Shown: one piece after another, positions 23,141 through 35,768 of the stretch
Layout of the letters: every line of letters starts with the position of its first letter
How positions within the stretch are numbered: the first letter of the stretch is position 1
Origin: Branchiostoma floridae
Taxonomy: Eukaryota > Chordata > Leptocardii > Amphioxiformes > Branchiostomatidae
DNA length: 64,000 bases
Direction: 5' to 3'
Assembly: GCF_000003815.2 (NCBI RefSeq)
Contig: NC_049983.1
Span: 15,329,060-15,393,059 of the forward strand
Notes under the pieces: generated by a model
What the model was told of the DNA's origin: nothing
The model's input: the letters and a program-made list of their open reading frames with translations, nothing else
Database searches by the model: none
Translations under genes and position numbers: made by a program

Positions 23141-26100
23141 GGTGATGCCGTTTAATGTTGAATTGCAACACGAATCGAAGCGACAAAACATATTTCCAAA
23201 GCAAACAAGCCTTTTATTCCTGTATTCGAAAATACAGAAGTAGCGGTACCACCGTGAGCATGACTTATATCTGCACCCAAGGCTACCGGAGTTTGGTTGT
23301 CCTGAAAGACGGAATTCAGAATAAACATTGTCACATATAGATTATGCAGATTAGAAAGTCGCACGATTTATCTACAAAATGTCAAAATTGATCAGGGTTC
23401 CGCGCCAAGATTGTGACGATTATGACATGTAATTTAGATAAGAAATAATTGCACACATAAGGAGATTATCATTTGATTAATGAGGTGTAATGACACAATT
23501 CCGAAGCGTTTAATGACACGAATTCAGTCGTTTATGGCATATGTAATGGGATATTGTCACATACAGATTATGCAAATGAGGACGCCTTTAGATGAATGAT
23601 GAAGCACCATACTTCTTAAGTGCCAAAACGCCAAGAATTCCATAATCATGGCATATGCAGTTGTGGTAAGGATGAACAGAAAATATCACTAACGAAAGAT
23701 AACGGGTGTTATCTGAGACGTCTGACCGTTTCCAAAATCATATCCAGTTGCTTGAGTATATACGTAATTGCTATTTTGCGTAATCCCTTCTTATGTTACC
23801 TAGCCCTAGCTGTAACAGCCAAATGTGCAATACTAGTATCTAAAACATCCAATGCATATGATCAGATAAGTTGTTAGAGTTTCGCAATAGTACAGATTTC
23901 AATTCCCATGTTTACACAGATTGTCATACACTGTACCTGATACAATTGTTGCGCAACAAAGTTCTTCTTCTTATGTGTCAAACGAACGGTCCCTAGTTAC
24001 AGCCACAGCTAACCACTCATGTATACAGAGGACCTTCCCGCTGTCTATAATAGCCGCCAGGCTGGATTAGATAGGATGAAGGCCTGTGCGGCTCAATCGT
24101 TGAGATGGTACGTGATCGGTGGCGTGGCATTAGCTACTAGAGACGGCCGCGTGTAGGGTTGATCTATAACGTCCCGCCGTACTCTGTCATAGGGCGTTCC
24201 ACTCAAGACGTGACCGTCTCGGATGGCTCGGACTTTATATATAGAAAGAGAGAGGGTTTTTACTCAGACACGCACTTTCCATATCAATGGATCGAGTAGT
24301 TACCTGCCTGCGGTATGCTACGGTCAAAGGGACCCGGTGTAGGTTTGGGAAACGAAACGTATGATCTTAAAGGCAACAAAAGACATAGAAAGTAGGACAA
24401 TTATTCCTTGATAAAAACTTTGAAATTTCGTTTCCGCAAACATCCCGGCCCGGGCCCTGATTGGAAATGCGACCGTACTAGTAGCGGATAACAACCTATA
24501 GCTACCCGGACTCCACCTATGCCTTATAGACTCAAAATAGCTATAGAACTACCTACCTACATACACGTGGTTCCCCTTACTTTTCTAGAAGAAATAAATG
24601 TGCCAAGGTAGGCTATTTTACGCGCTCAGACAACTCTGGCTTACCGTCCCCAACCGAAACGACCAATGCAACACCAACCTGCAGTCTCGAGCGGGTTTCA
24701 TTCTTTTCTTTTTATCCAGTCCCGTCCCTTTTACGCCCACCTAATTCAGTAGTTGGGCCACAAGACACAGATCTCAACACAGATGTTTACAAGGAACAAA
24801 CATGAATATTAAGGAACAAAGAAATGTCAATTGGTCTGGTGAAGCCCGCCCGGGGTCATTCCAGCATACTTTAATCTTCAAGGAGTGGTTTTGATATTTT
24901 GTATGTGCAGTTTTAGAGGCGTAGGAGTGCTGGAGAAGTACAAAGGGCGATAGATCTTATTATGCCTTGATAAACGTTTTCAGCGAATATGCAGTGGAAT
25001 TGAGAAAGATGATCAAATTTATCGCAGCAACAAAATGTATATACATGTGCTTTTTCCCCATTTTTTGCGCAATTGCAAAGGTTTCAACCAGCTAGCCAGC
25101 CATACAGAAAGCCAACCAACTAACAAATCAACATATTAACCAACTAACCCACCCACTAACAAAAGGAACAACCAATAAATAAATTAATCAATCAATCAGA
25201 AACAAACAAAAACGACAAATGATTGCAGTGAAGTCATACGCTCCTTATAAACGTTAACCGGCATATGTAGACAATAGGAGTTGATATCAACCTACCAAAT
25301 TAAGTTTAAAACTAGACACATCGTGCAGAAAATATTGAGGCACTCGATCGGCACGATATTTAGTATGCCCGCCACTGTAAAGATAATTGCGTTAGAGTTC
25401 AAAGCTGTATGTCTGGCCGATACAGAGCCAGGTACGTGTTTCTTTGTTGTTTCTTTCCTCTTCATTTGTTGTTGCTTGAACTAAGCTTTCCTAAGGCACA
25501 GGTAGATCAAAATCCACGGGCCAATAACAGAGTCTGCTTCTTTCATAAGTGTAAGCAAAGTCTCTGAACCGAAACATAACAAATGTAACGTTACATGTTG
25601 TATAATCCGTATTTCATATCTAGGTCAAGAGAGGAACAAATACTGTTTGATACGTGCATGTGAACACCAATTAGGAGGCCTTTTGTACACTCCAGGTATT
25701 CTCGGAGATCTTCTGACCCGCTTTAATAGCCTCTATTAAGCTTGTATAGATCGCAAAGTGAAGAGAATATCAGAAGAAAGAGAAAAGTTTACCGATAAAA
25801 TTCAAAATGCTGTGTACGCCTGAGTTAGCCCAATGAAATGCAAATCAGGGACACCAACATAGCGGCCATGGCCAGCGCATGCCTGCTTCGCTGAGACGGA
25901 AAGCGAGTGAAGTCGGTGAAGACGCTGTATACCCAGACCGATTGCCAACACGTACACGTAAGAAAATTCATGTATACAGCCACCACACACCTGTACACGC
26001 ATGTGTGAAATGTGGGACAACGCGGGACAGGTCTGCAGAGCCGGTCGGGTCAGATATCCGAACTTTTAATCTGATCATTTTCCCCACCTGATGTATATTG

Positions 26101-26630
26101 TTGCCCTCATCCCTTGTTGTACCGTTGGATCCTACTGCAATCCTTTATTTATTTATTGGTTACTATAGGCTGATCAGTATACACAGCCAGGGCGGCCCAA
26201 CTAGTCCGCACTACATGTATTGCAAAGAGCTTGCCCTATTGACAGAGATAAAGACAATACAAAATGGAAATGGACATTGACAGAGTAGCAATCAATAACC
26301 ATATTGAAAGTAACGTTACATAAAAACTACAAATGTATTCCACACAAAATGTAACGTTACATCAAAACTACTGCTCTCTGACAAATTTCTGATTATACTG
26401 TCCCTCTCCTAAGATCCTCCGCGTAGATAGCACGACGCTAACAACACCGACTGACTGATAATCAATGCAGAAGGCTCAACCCGCTAAACTAACCTGAACC
26501 GCACAGCTCCAACGAGCTTTCAACTCAGCCACTCACGTCCAGCTATAAATAAAACATCGCCACAACTTCTACACTCTAATCCAGATCGGCGGCATGTGTC
26601 CAAAAAGATCTAACTAGGATGGGCAAAGCG
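23141..26630. other. Intergenic, no gene recognised
   Basis: Short open frames only. Repeated words include gtaacgttacat (about 25587, 26310 and 26350) and aaccaacc-type words at 25080-25200. Nothing was supported as an exon, RNA gene or promoter. Confidence 0.4.
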
Positions 26631-26635
26631 GTTTA

Positions 26636-27215
26636 ATAGAGCTTATAGTTAATCCACTGTCGTAATCCAGATCATGCCATTGATTTGTACGGGGTGGGAG
26701 GGGGGCACATAGTTCGATTGACCTTGACGGATGTTGAAAAACTTAGCTCAGCGTAACGGCAACCTTGGTCAGCTCTTGCAGAATAAAACGGTCACAGAGC
26801 TTATAGTTTATCCACTGTATATGGGGAGTGGGGGTGGGGGCCCGAGGGGTGCACATGTTGGAGGAACAAGGTCCGAATGACCTTGGAAATGATAAAAGAC
26901 TCAAGTGTAAAGCAGAACAACAGAACTTACATACTGAATCCACTATGGTAATTGTAACGTTATATTGACTTGTGAGAGGGGGCTCAGTTAGCTATAAAGG
27001 AATGCTCTGGCTGACCTTGACAATGGCTAAAGACTCTGCGTAACATTGACGTCACATATGGTTACACAAATCGTATAACGGTTATATACAATCCACCGCA
27101 AAAAGTGTATGCTCACTGACTTGTGTGTGGGGTAGGAGGGGGCTCGTGTAAGATAAAACACCATGGCAACGACGTATTAAAGAGTCAAATGTAAGGCACA
27201 ACGATAGCGTTACAT
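26636..27215. repeat. Degenerate ~140-160-bp tandem array, about 4 units
   Basis: Each unit carries, in order, a tatagttaatccactgt-like segment, a G-rich segment (ggtgggaggggggc, gtgggggtggggg, gagagggggctc, gtaggagggggctc), a tgaccttgac segment and an aaagactcaa or aaagagtcaa segment. The copies are strongly diverged, indicating an old array. Confidence 0.6.
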
Positions 27216-27529
27216 ATAACAGTTAGATGATACTGTTTCATTTGCTTTATATTATGTTATTGTTATATGTCAATGCATATTTGTACCACTTATCATTCGA
27301 TAATGTACAGATATAACGGTGCATGAAAGACTTGTTTTTAACATAATTCAAACTTTGTCTGCAAGGTTAGTTTTATGACAGATTTGATCCAATTTGAGGT
27401 ATGACATCTTCGTACTCTGCCGGATGGCAGGAGAGCTAGACAGAAAGCCTGGTAAAGATGGGCTAATGATTTCCTGCTGTGGTTTATATCCTTAGGACAT
27501 ATAACTTCCTATATGTACATGAGTAAATG

Positions 27530-27655
27530 AAGTTTACACATCCAGGTAATAAGATACGCCAAAGGGCAGTTACTCAAGCAGCTGGATATGATTTTGGGAA
27601 CGGTCAGACGTTCACGTAGCGTCCACTACTTTTCGTTTCGTCAGTGACGTTGTTT
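27530..27655. repeat. Dispersed repeat, copy A (GCAGTTACTCAAGCA family)
   Basis: Contains aataagatacgcc, gcagttactcaagcagctgg, atatgattttgggaacggtc and tttcgtcagtgacg. Two other copies lie at 33475-33620 and 38022-38170. Confidence 0.65.
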
Positions 27656-28085
27656 GTGAGAGGTTATTGTCATTTGACCTTGACCAGTCGACAGTAGCCA
27701 TTTTTACTGACGGTTTCACGTCTGAGAAATACTAGTTAACATTGCAAATGGCTGTGATGTTGCCGCCCCCCCCCCCCGCACGTCTTTCCAGAATAATCAC
27801 GTTTAGAAACCTACAAATAACGCTCCGCTAAAAGCCCCATCGCCTTGCCCGCGGTAAAAGTACTTACAGCGTGGTTCTGCGTGGTCCATTTATCTACCGG
27901 GAGCCACTTTTCACAGTGGGCTTTTATTCTAATCATTCCCAAAAGCCCCGCTAAGTAACTCGGAGCCGTCACGTCTTCTACCCGTATTCATTGAAGTTTG
28001 TAGTCATTACAAAATCAGAAAAACATGATGACATCTTTTAGAGGACAACAAAGCAGAAGTTCAACGATAAATTGAAATACTAAAT

Positions 28086-28096
28086 TCACACACGCA

Positions 28097-28150
<54 letters not shown>

Positions 28151-28342
28151 GACACACACACACACAAATACACACACACTTTATCACACACAAAACATTC
28201 TAACACACACACACACACACACACACACTGACACACACATGCGCACAAATACACACACGCACACACACACACACATACACACACACACACGCAGACACAA
28301 ATACACACACGCAGACACACAAAAATAGACACACACACATAG

Positions 28343-28373
<31 letters not shown>

Positions 28374-28390
28374 CATATTTACACACAAAA
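28086..28390. repeat. Long (CA)n microsatellite/minisatellite
   Basis: About 300 bp of acacac interrupted by aaatac, gcagac and tagacac words. A higher-order repeat is visible, since the segment ending aaaacattcta occurs at about 28190 and again at 28387. It creates long Cys/Val minus-strand frames that are artefacts. Confidence 0.9.
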
Positions 28391-28499
28391 CATTCTAGCA
28401 CACACGCACTTTTAATAGCACATATACACAAATGTACATAAATACATGAAAGTACATACTCCAAAACACACAAAGCATGACACAAACCTTACAAAAAGC

Positions 28500-30457
28500 C
28501 CATCCTAACGCCACGCTGTGACAGCAATCCATATTGGTCAACCCCTAAAGTAAACATTATCAGTCATGGCGATGTGAAACCGCGCCGCCCAATCAAATGC
28601 CATTACCATTGCCCTGCAGGCCGCTGGTTTAGCAGGTGATATATGGGCTGCATTAGCGAAGTCAAGATGGTTCCCGATTGAACATGTCTGGAACTAGAAC
28701 GTTTCAGACAGGTACTGGAGCTGGGTTCTTTCTTTCTCTGTTTCTTAATTAGAATTCTTCACAACTACACTCTTGGAGATAATAAGTATAAGTTAAGACA
28801 AGATAAAGTTGATATATTGATGACGAGAAACACGATTTACCTGTTTTTGATAATAACAAAAAAATATTTGTAAATGATTCGTTTGAAACGACGAATACGC
28901 GGGAAGTTACTGTTTTACGTCCTGCTTACAAAATCCAACGACAAGATAATCGGGCAACAGTGTCTGGGTTCATATGAACGAAGTACGTAACATTCGAAAG
29001 CCTCGAGCTCTGCATCGACCGATCTCTAAAAGTCGCGCAGTGGTCGAGAGGATACCAGGTGCGTCTTACGAACTCTCCTTTCAGTTCTGTCCCCCTTTTT
29101 CATGTCCGTTTGGCCGGTCGACATAAAGAACAAGGCACAAAATAGAAAACCCGACACAAATCCGTCAGGAAACAGCAGAAGCCGAACCTTTGCTTGACAA
29201 GTAGTCTTACTGCCGAAAGTGTCTTTTTACTAGAGCTCACTCGTCAGTCGAACCATATGCATTTTACGCCGACTTTTGCGCCCATAATCTGTCAATAGGG
29301 CGCAAAAGCTTACCCCAAGTCAAAATCTAAATCAAACCGTCCTTTATAATGGATGAATGAAGACATATATTGTACATATATACCCACTGGGTTAAGTACA
29401 GGTCGTAACAAAAGAATGATTGACAGACACATGGTATACAAGTATATGTATAGTGTCCATCATTTTCGACTTCTTCTTGCTTCCTTGTGACGGTGAAAAT
29501 GTAGGAACAGATATGTCTTACACACACATGAAAGGTTTGTCTGGATTCATTAGGAATATGAATTCGTCTATATGTATATCAAAGTAATCTCTTTTTAACC
29601 TGAATTTGCTAACAAGGCAGCTATGGTTTCCATAATAATGCTTAGTGGGTTCACAAGCGGTATAAACCGCCATACTTCACAATGAGCAACGCTGTCTTAT
29701 TCATATATATATCAGCTACATCATGTTTTCATGTAACTTCACAAGAAAGATTATAACAATAATGTCACCAACCGTCCTCTTGCTCCCGAGACCTTTATAA
29801 GAGGGGAAAGAGATTTTCGTAGGTTGTATCTTCGAGAGGGAGCCAAATGTCGTGACCGGCTCTGGCCTAGATCTCGCTGCTATGAAGTGTTTTTTTTTTT
29901 ACGCCCACCTGCTTGTGAGGCTGTATTAGGGTTTGTCGGTAACAGAAATCTTGAAATCGTATGTAATATGAATAGAATATAAAGCAGAATCTAGATGTAA
30001 TCGACCATTGGTACATAAACGATGTGTATTTTTTGCTCCTAAAAAGTATCTGCATTGTTATTATTATTAAGCAAAGAAGCAAAATTGGAGAACTTCTAGT
30101 TATGAAGAAGGCAGTTTATTTTAAGACTACAAACGGAACCGATTTTGACATTTTTTTATGGATTCATTGTTCAATCTAATTGGACCTTCTTTTATTTCAT
30201 GTGCATGTACATACAACAGTTGAAGAAAGTCGCATTTTCGTACCATACATGTTTTAAAAAAATCAACATTAAGGAGGTTCGCACTGGCGGCGACATGCAT
30301 TGTTGTTGATATGTGGCGGTTTTGACATTTTCAATGGTCTAGAGAAGAATTGTTAAAACGTGAGGGGCCTTTAACTTTACTTTACCTTTGGAATATTGTC
30401 CACAATCCATTTCGCCTCGCATGCGAATTGGGAACCCCTAGATATATGTAGGTTGCA
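28500..30457. other. Intergenic, no gene; one decayed MITE at about 29085-29215
   Basis: The segment around 29085-29215 shares cgtttggccggtcgacat, aaaatagaaaacccgaca and cctttgcttgacaagtag with the MITE at 336-540, but its left end is lost. The rest shows only short frames. Confidence 0.45.
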
Positions 30458-30496
30458 CCAAGGACGTTATATAAAAAATTTGTATAACGTTCTTGG
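30458..30496. repeat. Inverted repeat CCAAGGACGTTATA / TATAACGTTCTTGG
   Basis: Two 14-nt arms with one mismatch around an A/T-rich centre. It belongs with the caaggacgt palindromes at 8983-9001 and 61432-61455. Confidence 0.55.
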
Positions 30497-30823
30497 TCAC
30501 ACGCTGTATCGAGAAAACATATGGATCTGGTGTCCGAAAAGACCCCATGTCTAGCCTCGCGTGTGCGTATGCAGACTGATTGCCCCCGCACTCACTATTA
30601 AAGCCTGCGGCAGTAATTGGTCTTTCAGGGTTCCCCAGCCCCGAAAATATCCCCAGTTCTTTCAACAAAACATAATGCAATCATGGAACTCACTGCCGGG
30701 TCTTTGGAACAGAGACTAATTAGTTTTTAAAAAAGTACAGCGGTGTGACGTCATAGACGTGTGTGTACGTTTCTCCTGGGTTGATGTGGGTGGTTCAAAG
30801 AGACCTGTTGTTTCTATCCCCTT

Positions 30824-30890
30824 ACGCAGGGACATCCAACAGCCAAACCGTCATCCAGTCAGGAAGTTTGGCTGTTGGATGTCCCTGCGT
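30824..30890. repeat. Perfect 25-bp stem hairpin
   Basis: The left arm begins acgcagggacatccaacagc. The right arm, ending ctgttggatgtccctgcgt, is its exact complement over 25 bases, with a 17-base loop at 30849-30865. The only other copy of either arm seen in the window is its partner. It could be a young MITE or a small structured transcript; no promoter was seen. Confidence 0.7.
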
Positions 30891-30996
30891 AGAAGGATGG
30901 TTGTTTCAGGATCCTTCACTTGTAGATTTATGTACGTAGTTACCCTGGGGCGGTTTTGCTGTCTGGGTTTGTTTTGCATCCACTTATATGGCATTA

Positions 30997-31103
30997 TACG
31001 CTAGTTCACCTTTATACCACCTGTCAACTTGATGTGCCTAAATACACTGTTTTGAAAACAACGGGTTTGGGTTACCCCGCGGATAAAGGTGAACTCGCGT
31101 TAC
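30997..31103. repeat. Short MITE, GTTCACCTTTAT family
   Basis: The ends cgctagttcacctttata and ggataaaggtgaactcgcg are inverted over 107 bp. A longer relative occurs at 50889-51110. Confidence 0.6.
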
Positions 31104-31439
31104 ATTTTGTAGCTGGCCTTCCTGGCTTCTATTGATATTGTATTCTGTGAGCTAGACATACTTAATGCATGTTATTGCATTAAGGGTTGAGGGTTAGAAG
31201 ATGTCTAGATGTCTGAAAACACTTGAGCTACGTACGATTCCCTGAAATGCAAATGGTTGAGTCTGCCCCCATGTTTCTAATTCTGTCATGTGAAAACGCC
31301 ATTTTAGTATGAATTCATGTATCAAATTGCAAACCGTGTTTAAAAAAAGAACAACAAGAACAAAACAAGAAACTGCTCTTTTCTGTGCATGTAATTGTAG
31401 AAAATTCTACTGGTTTGGTGGAAGTTTGTATTTTAGTAT

Positions 31440-32526
31440 ATCACCTCCATGAAAAATGGAGATATTGTTTTGGGTCTTTTTGTCCATCGGGTTGTCTGTT
31501 TGTCAAGAACCTCTGGGAGGACTGTGATGTCTGATGATATTTGGTTTGTGGGTAGGTATTGGGAAGACAATGGCGATTTGGGGCTGTTGGTGGCTTTCCT
31601 TGGCACTCAGAATTTTGCATATTTTGTCCTGGTTCTTCTAGTGGTAGGTGTTACACAATGCTTTTGACATTTCAATTCATCTCGCAACAACCACCTGACG
31701 TTTCACGACGAGTAACAAGAGCTCCTCCACATCACTTACCTCACGCCTTCCCACTCACTGACCTTCCCATCGTACTGGCATCAAAGATCTGTCATACAGT
31801 GTTCCAGCTTACGGTGCATCCGTGCTGTACGTGTAGCAACGTGTTGTGCGAGAGGGCGACACTTGTTGGATTAAGGAGGCTAAATCCATCAGAAACTACT
31901 CCAGTCATGAACAGTGATGAGGAGGATACAGACCCAGTTACGCAGCAGTCGATCTCCTGTTACTTTTGACGTCTGCTATATCCCATCATCTGCAGAAATA
32001 CTGTTATATTAGGAACATTTCTAAAACTTCGAAGTCGCTGGTCTCTAATTTGTGTAACATTACAATGATCAGTGTAATGATAGCATTTTTACAGGATGTG
32101 CGCACGTATGAAGATGCGTGGGTATATTTTCGGCCCTTCTGAAGATATGTTGAAAGCACACCGGATATTGCTAAAAGTAAAGGCAATTGATCCTTCCGCA
32201 TCAAATATGGACTGTCCTCACAATATTGAGATGTAATATTTGATGTGCTTTGATGTTTATGATCACTGACACTGTTGATGACAACGGAAATGTCTTCTGC
32301 TTTGAAGTCCCTCTCCTTTTTAGGAATTGATTTGTGCTGAACAGACGCGTGTGATAATGAGATACTATAAGGTTGGAACAACCCGCTGTTTCGTCTTTTA
32401 ACCTACTTCTTGCGATACTTTGGTGTGTATAGCGACTGATGTACTGTCATCTTTGGAGCTTCGCTTTGAATGCCAAAAAAAACCCCCGAGATTCGCGGGT
32501 GTTTGAAGACAAAGACTTTGATGTTC
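31440..32526. other. Interspersed-repeat fragment, then an unassigned open frame
   Basis: 31440-31660 begins with an acctccatg...catggaggt-like motif (cacctccatgaaaaatggag), the same type of motif that ends the repeats near 22.3 and 23.1 kb. A 136-codon plus frame (31559-31969) follows; its distal part is proline- and cysteine-containing and ends EEDTDPVTQQSISCYF. No domain was recognised. An opposing minus frame (32004-32381) is also unassigned. Confidence 0.35.
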
Positions 32527-32950
32527 TGTAACGGGAGGTAGTCTATGAAGAAAGAATGTTTTAATAACGTTCAGGTTACTGACCTTTCGGTTCAGATGAA
32601 AACTCGTCTGATTCATTTTTTTGCCCGAGTAAACTGTGCCCCGCGCGCAGGTGGATATATATATAGTTTACATATGTATAAAACGTAGCAAAAACTGACG
32701 AGGTTTCATTTGTGCGGAAAAATCAGTAACATAAAGGTCAAAACATGGCGTGTATATAATCATCTATTGACATGGACGGAGTCTGTTGATAAAGAAGCCA
32801 TGTTTTAACGTTCAGGTTACTGACCTTTCCACACTGATGAAAACCTATCTGCTTCATTTTTTTGCGGGTTGATATACAAACTGTACATATAAGATATGTA
32901 GCAAAATCTGACCAGGTTTCATTTGTGCGGAAAGATTGTGCGGAAACCTG
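32527..32950. repeat. Tandem duplication, two units of about 200 bp
   Basis: Units at about 32527-32730 and 32779-32950 share gttcaggttactgacctttc, gcttcatttttttgc-like and gaggtttcatttgtgcgg-like segments in the same order. Confidence 0.7.
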
Positions 32951-33149
32951 TTTACATGTATTTATACTTGTACGAAAGCATTAAGATAATTAAAAGATTG
33001 ATTATAGGAGATAGATCTACACAAGGTCATCTAAGATTAATGTAATCTGAATAGTAATCTCACTGTTTATGCTTGTTTTGTGAAATTTAGTACGTCTTCA
33101 AGGTAGTTCATGTTTTGTTTTTTTCTTCATGGGCTAATTCTAGAATATT

Positions 33150-33282
33150 GTTGTTTATTTGCAACACCATGCCCGAAGGCTAATTGCATATACAGTGTAG
33201 ATAGAGTGATACATAAAACAACTATATGATACAATGAATACTATTGTCGGGTTTGACTTCTTCTTTGAAGGCAGTGGTTAAT
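33150..33282. repeat. Dispersed repeat, copy 2 (partner at 4493)
   Basis: Carries tgcccgaaggctaattgcat and gggtttgacttcttctttga, as in 4493-4655. Confidence 0.6.
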
Positions 33283-33474
33283 GAACTGTCCCACGTTCTG
33301 TATGATGGTGGGGTTTTGTGCTTTTAGTAGAAATATAGTCTTTTGGTGATCTCTTATATTAACATGTCTTAAGTGTGGTCGAGACAAGAACTGTTTACAA
33401 GTCTGGTGTCTTCAGCTTTGACATGCGCATACGCAGTTGGATCCATGAAAGGGCTTATCACAAGAATTTGTATT

Positions 33475-33620
33475 ACATCGATGAAGGTTAGACAGCCAGG
33501 AAATAAGATACGTCAAAAGCAGTTACTCAAACAACTGGCTATGGTTTTGGAAACTGTCAAACGTTTCAGACAACCATCCAGTGTCTTTCGTCAGTGACAC
33601 TGAAAAAATCTTGTTGGAGA
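33475..33620. repeat. Dispersed repeat, copy B (GCAGTTACTCAAGCA family)
   Basis: acatcgatgaaggttagaca, agcagttactcaaacaactg, ttttggaaactgtcaaacg, cgtcagtgacactgaaaa and aatcttgttggaga match the copies at 27530 and 38022. The 74-codon frame across it is therefore repeat-derived. Confidence 0.7.
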
Positions 33621-33639
33621 GTTTGCGTTACATATGAAT

Positions 33640-34740
33640 ATACAAGTATCAGATGCCATCTTGATGTATGTGTCGCATCCATTCAGCCTTCCTGAGAAAC
33701 TCATCACGGCGATATCTCTCCCCTCCAAGGCCAATGTGTATTTTTCTCTTCATGCCTCCCGGACCTGATCATTGATTATGTCACAGAGATGCATGGTTTT
33801 CGCGATAGTCAATACGGGGCGGTAAGAGCCGCCATCAGCTGACTGCGTAGGCCGGGGATTTGTCATAATGAAATATATTTCATTTGTAAATATCCTAATT
33901 AATTCTTTTGGAGGACAAGTAAAAGAAACACCCAGATCTTTCACTTGAATTAGAAGATCTTGACCAAAAACGTATTTCTACTCGTTGTTGGATGCCCATC
34001 TTCGCTCATCATCATTTCTATTCACTTATCATTAAAATTAAAAAAAAGGCTGTCTCTTTTCATTAGCCACTGTTTCCAAAGATGCAGCCATGTACGTAGA
34101 TACATCAGCTAGACATATAGGCCAGACCTTACCAACTTATTACGTTACTTTATCTGTTTGTAACCTTGCTACTATCTTGAAATTGGGCATAGTTAATAAG
34201 AAAATAAAGATTCAATATTTCACTCACTATACCAGGGTTTGGCATGGAAATATATCATTTTTGCTGACATTCTTCCTGAAGTTTTTCTCCTGCCATTTCG
34301 ACTCAACTCTATCATTTTATGTTGAGTATAATCATCATCAGAATTTTGTTTCTTTTTCCCTACGTGAATTTGAAACGAATATGATTTCCACAAATAGGTT
34401 TTAGATTGGTCCATGTAGTACAGTGGTAATTTTGGATCATTTGCATTCTATGGACTGTAGCTCCACCATATTTTGATAATTTCATGTGATGCCACAAATT
34501 AAAACACTCTCGTCCTAACATTTCAGTCGACAAACTATCTGTCAGTCTTGGATATGTCATATATTTTAAGCCTGAAAGCCTGGAGAAAATTTTTCTTGGG
34601 CAGGTCAAGCTAAGTATACATCATTTATATAACCACAGACATCGCACAGTATTGATTGTGGTATGATTAAACTTAAGTGAAGAGACTGTGATAAAAATAA
34701 CCAGCTAAACAATTACTGCACAGGAAATACTAATTTCCAC
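33640..34740. other. AT-rich intergenic DNA, no gene recognised
   Basis: Short open frames on both strands with no splice or domain support. It lies beyond the likely 3' end of the minus-strand MFSD5 gene. Confidence 0.4.
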
Positions 34741-34744
34741 TAGA

Positions 34745-34750
34745 TTTATT
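34745..34750 (-). terminator. Candidate poly(A) signal for MFSD5
   Basis: AATAAA on the minus strand, about 1.0 kb past the MFSD5 stop codon. If used, 34.73-35.77 kb is an AT-rich 3' UTR. Inference only; other signals cannot be excluded. Confidence 0.3.
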
Positions 34751-35768
34751 TATAAAGTTACTATATTTGGTGTATACTCAATGAAAACAACTAAATGTAA
34801 GCCTGGATTTAATTAGAGTGGGCCAGCAACGATTACCAGTGAATTAAAAAAAAAAACTTGTAACACTAAACAGAGAAGTGCTTGCAGACCCTCTTTAGAG
34901 GAAGATTGTCTCTGTGACTGTGTGAAGCAAGAAACATCCTCTTTCTAGAAACTCTCTTAGTTTGTTGATGTTCCAATACTTATTTTAATTGTCCTTTTCA
35001 AATTCAAGAACTAATAAATTGGTGGTCCCTAAAACAACAACAGTCTACAGCATGACAAAATTGACAAATAAATATGATAAAAATCATTTTCAAGTTTTAA
35101 AGTACACACAATTGGAATGATATTCTGAGATGAAATTCTGTCAAGGATATCCAAGACTATACAACTTTGTAAATAAATCCATCAAAATGTACAAGATCCA
35201 ACAACATTAGTCACACATTTGCTTATATAAATTCTTACTATTGCCAAATGATTGATATGTAAAAAAATTGAAATATCTAAATTGTTCCCCCAATTACATT
35301 TCCATTGGAATGATGTTCTCCACTAATGTTAGCGTCAATATAGTTGGCGCTCAACGTTCATAATTCTGTCATACCCCTAGAAAAAAAAATCAAAATCTAA
35401 TGCAGGCAGTAATGTCCGAGGTATGCACACTTCAGATATCCAGGTGTTCAAAATATTCTTGAAAAGGCCTCAATAGCACTGTTTTTACAGTGGCAGTCTT
35501 AGGGTATGAGTTGATGCTACGCTTATACAAATAAGGCACCATAATTATTGAAGCGGCAAGACATCTAAACACCTGACACAGCGTGATGCAGGAAAAATAT
35601 TCCTTGAATTCCCTAAGCAGCATAAATTGCACAAACAATCAAACATTTCACCACCTACAAATCTTTTGCCAGGGGCTTAATGACTATTTACATTCTATAA
35701 ACCACCAAACTAACAGCTCCTGGCTTGCAACAGAAGGGCTTTACAGCCTGCAGTACCAATAGTAATCC

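Noticed and set aside
28015-28485. 156-codon minus-strand frame rich in Cys and Val
   Set aside because: It is a translation of the (CA)n tract in one of several simultaneously open frames; low-complexity artefact.
33373-33597. 74-codon plus-strand frame
   Set aside because: Coincides with a dispersed repeat present at 27.5 and 38.0 kb, so it is repeat-derived.
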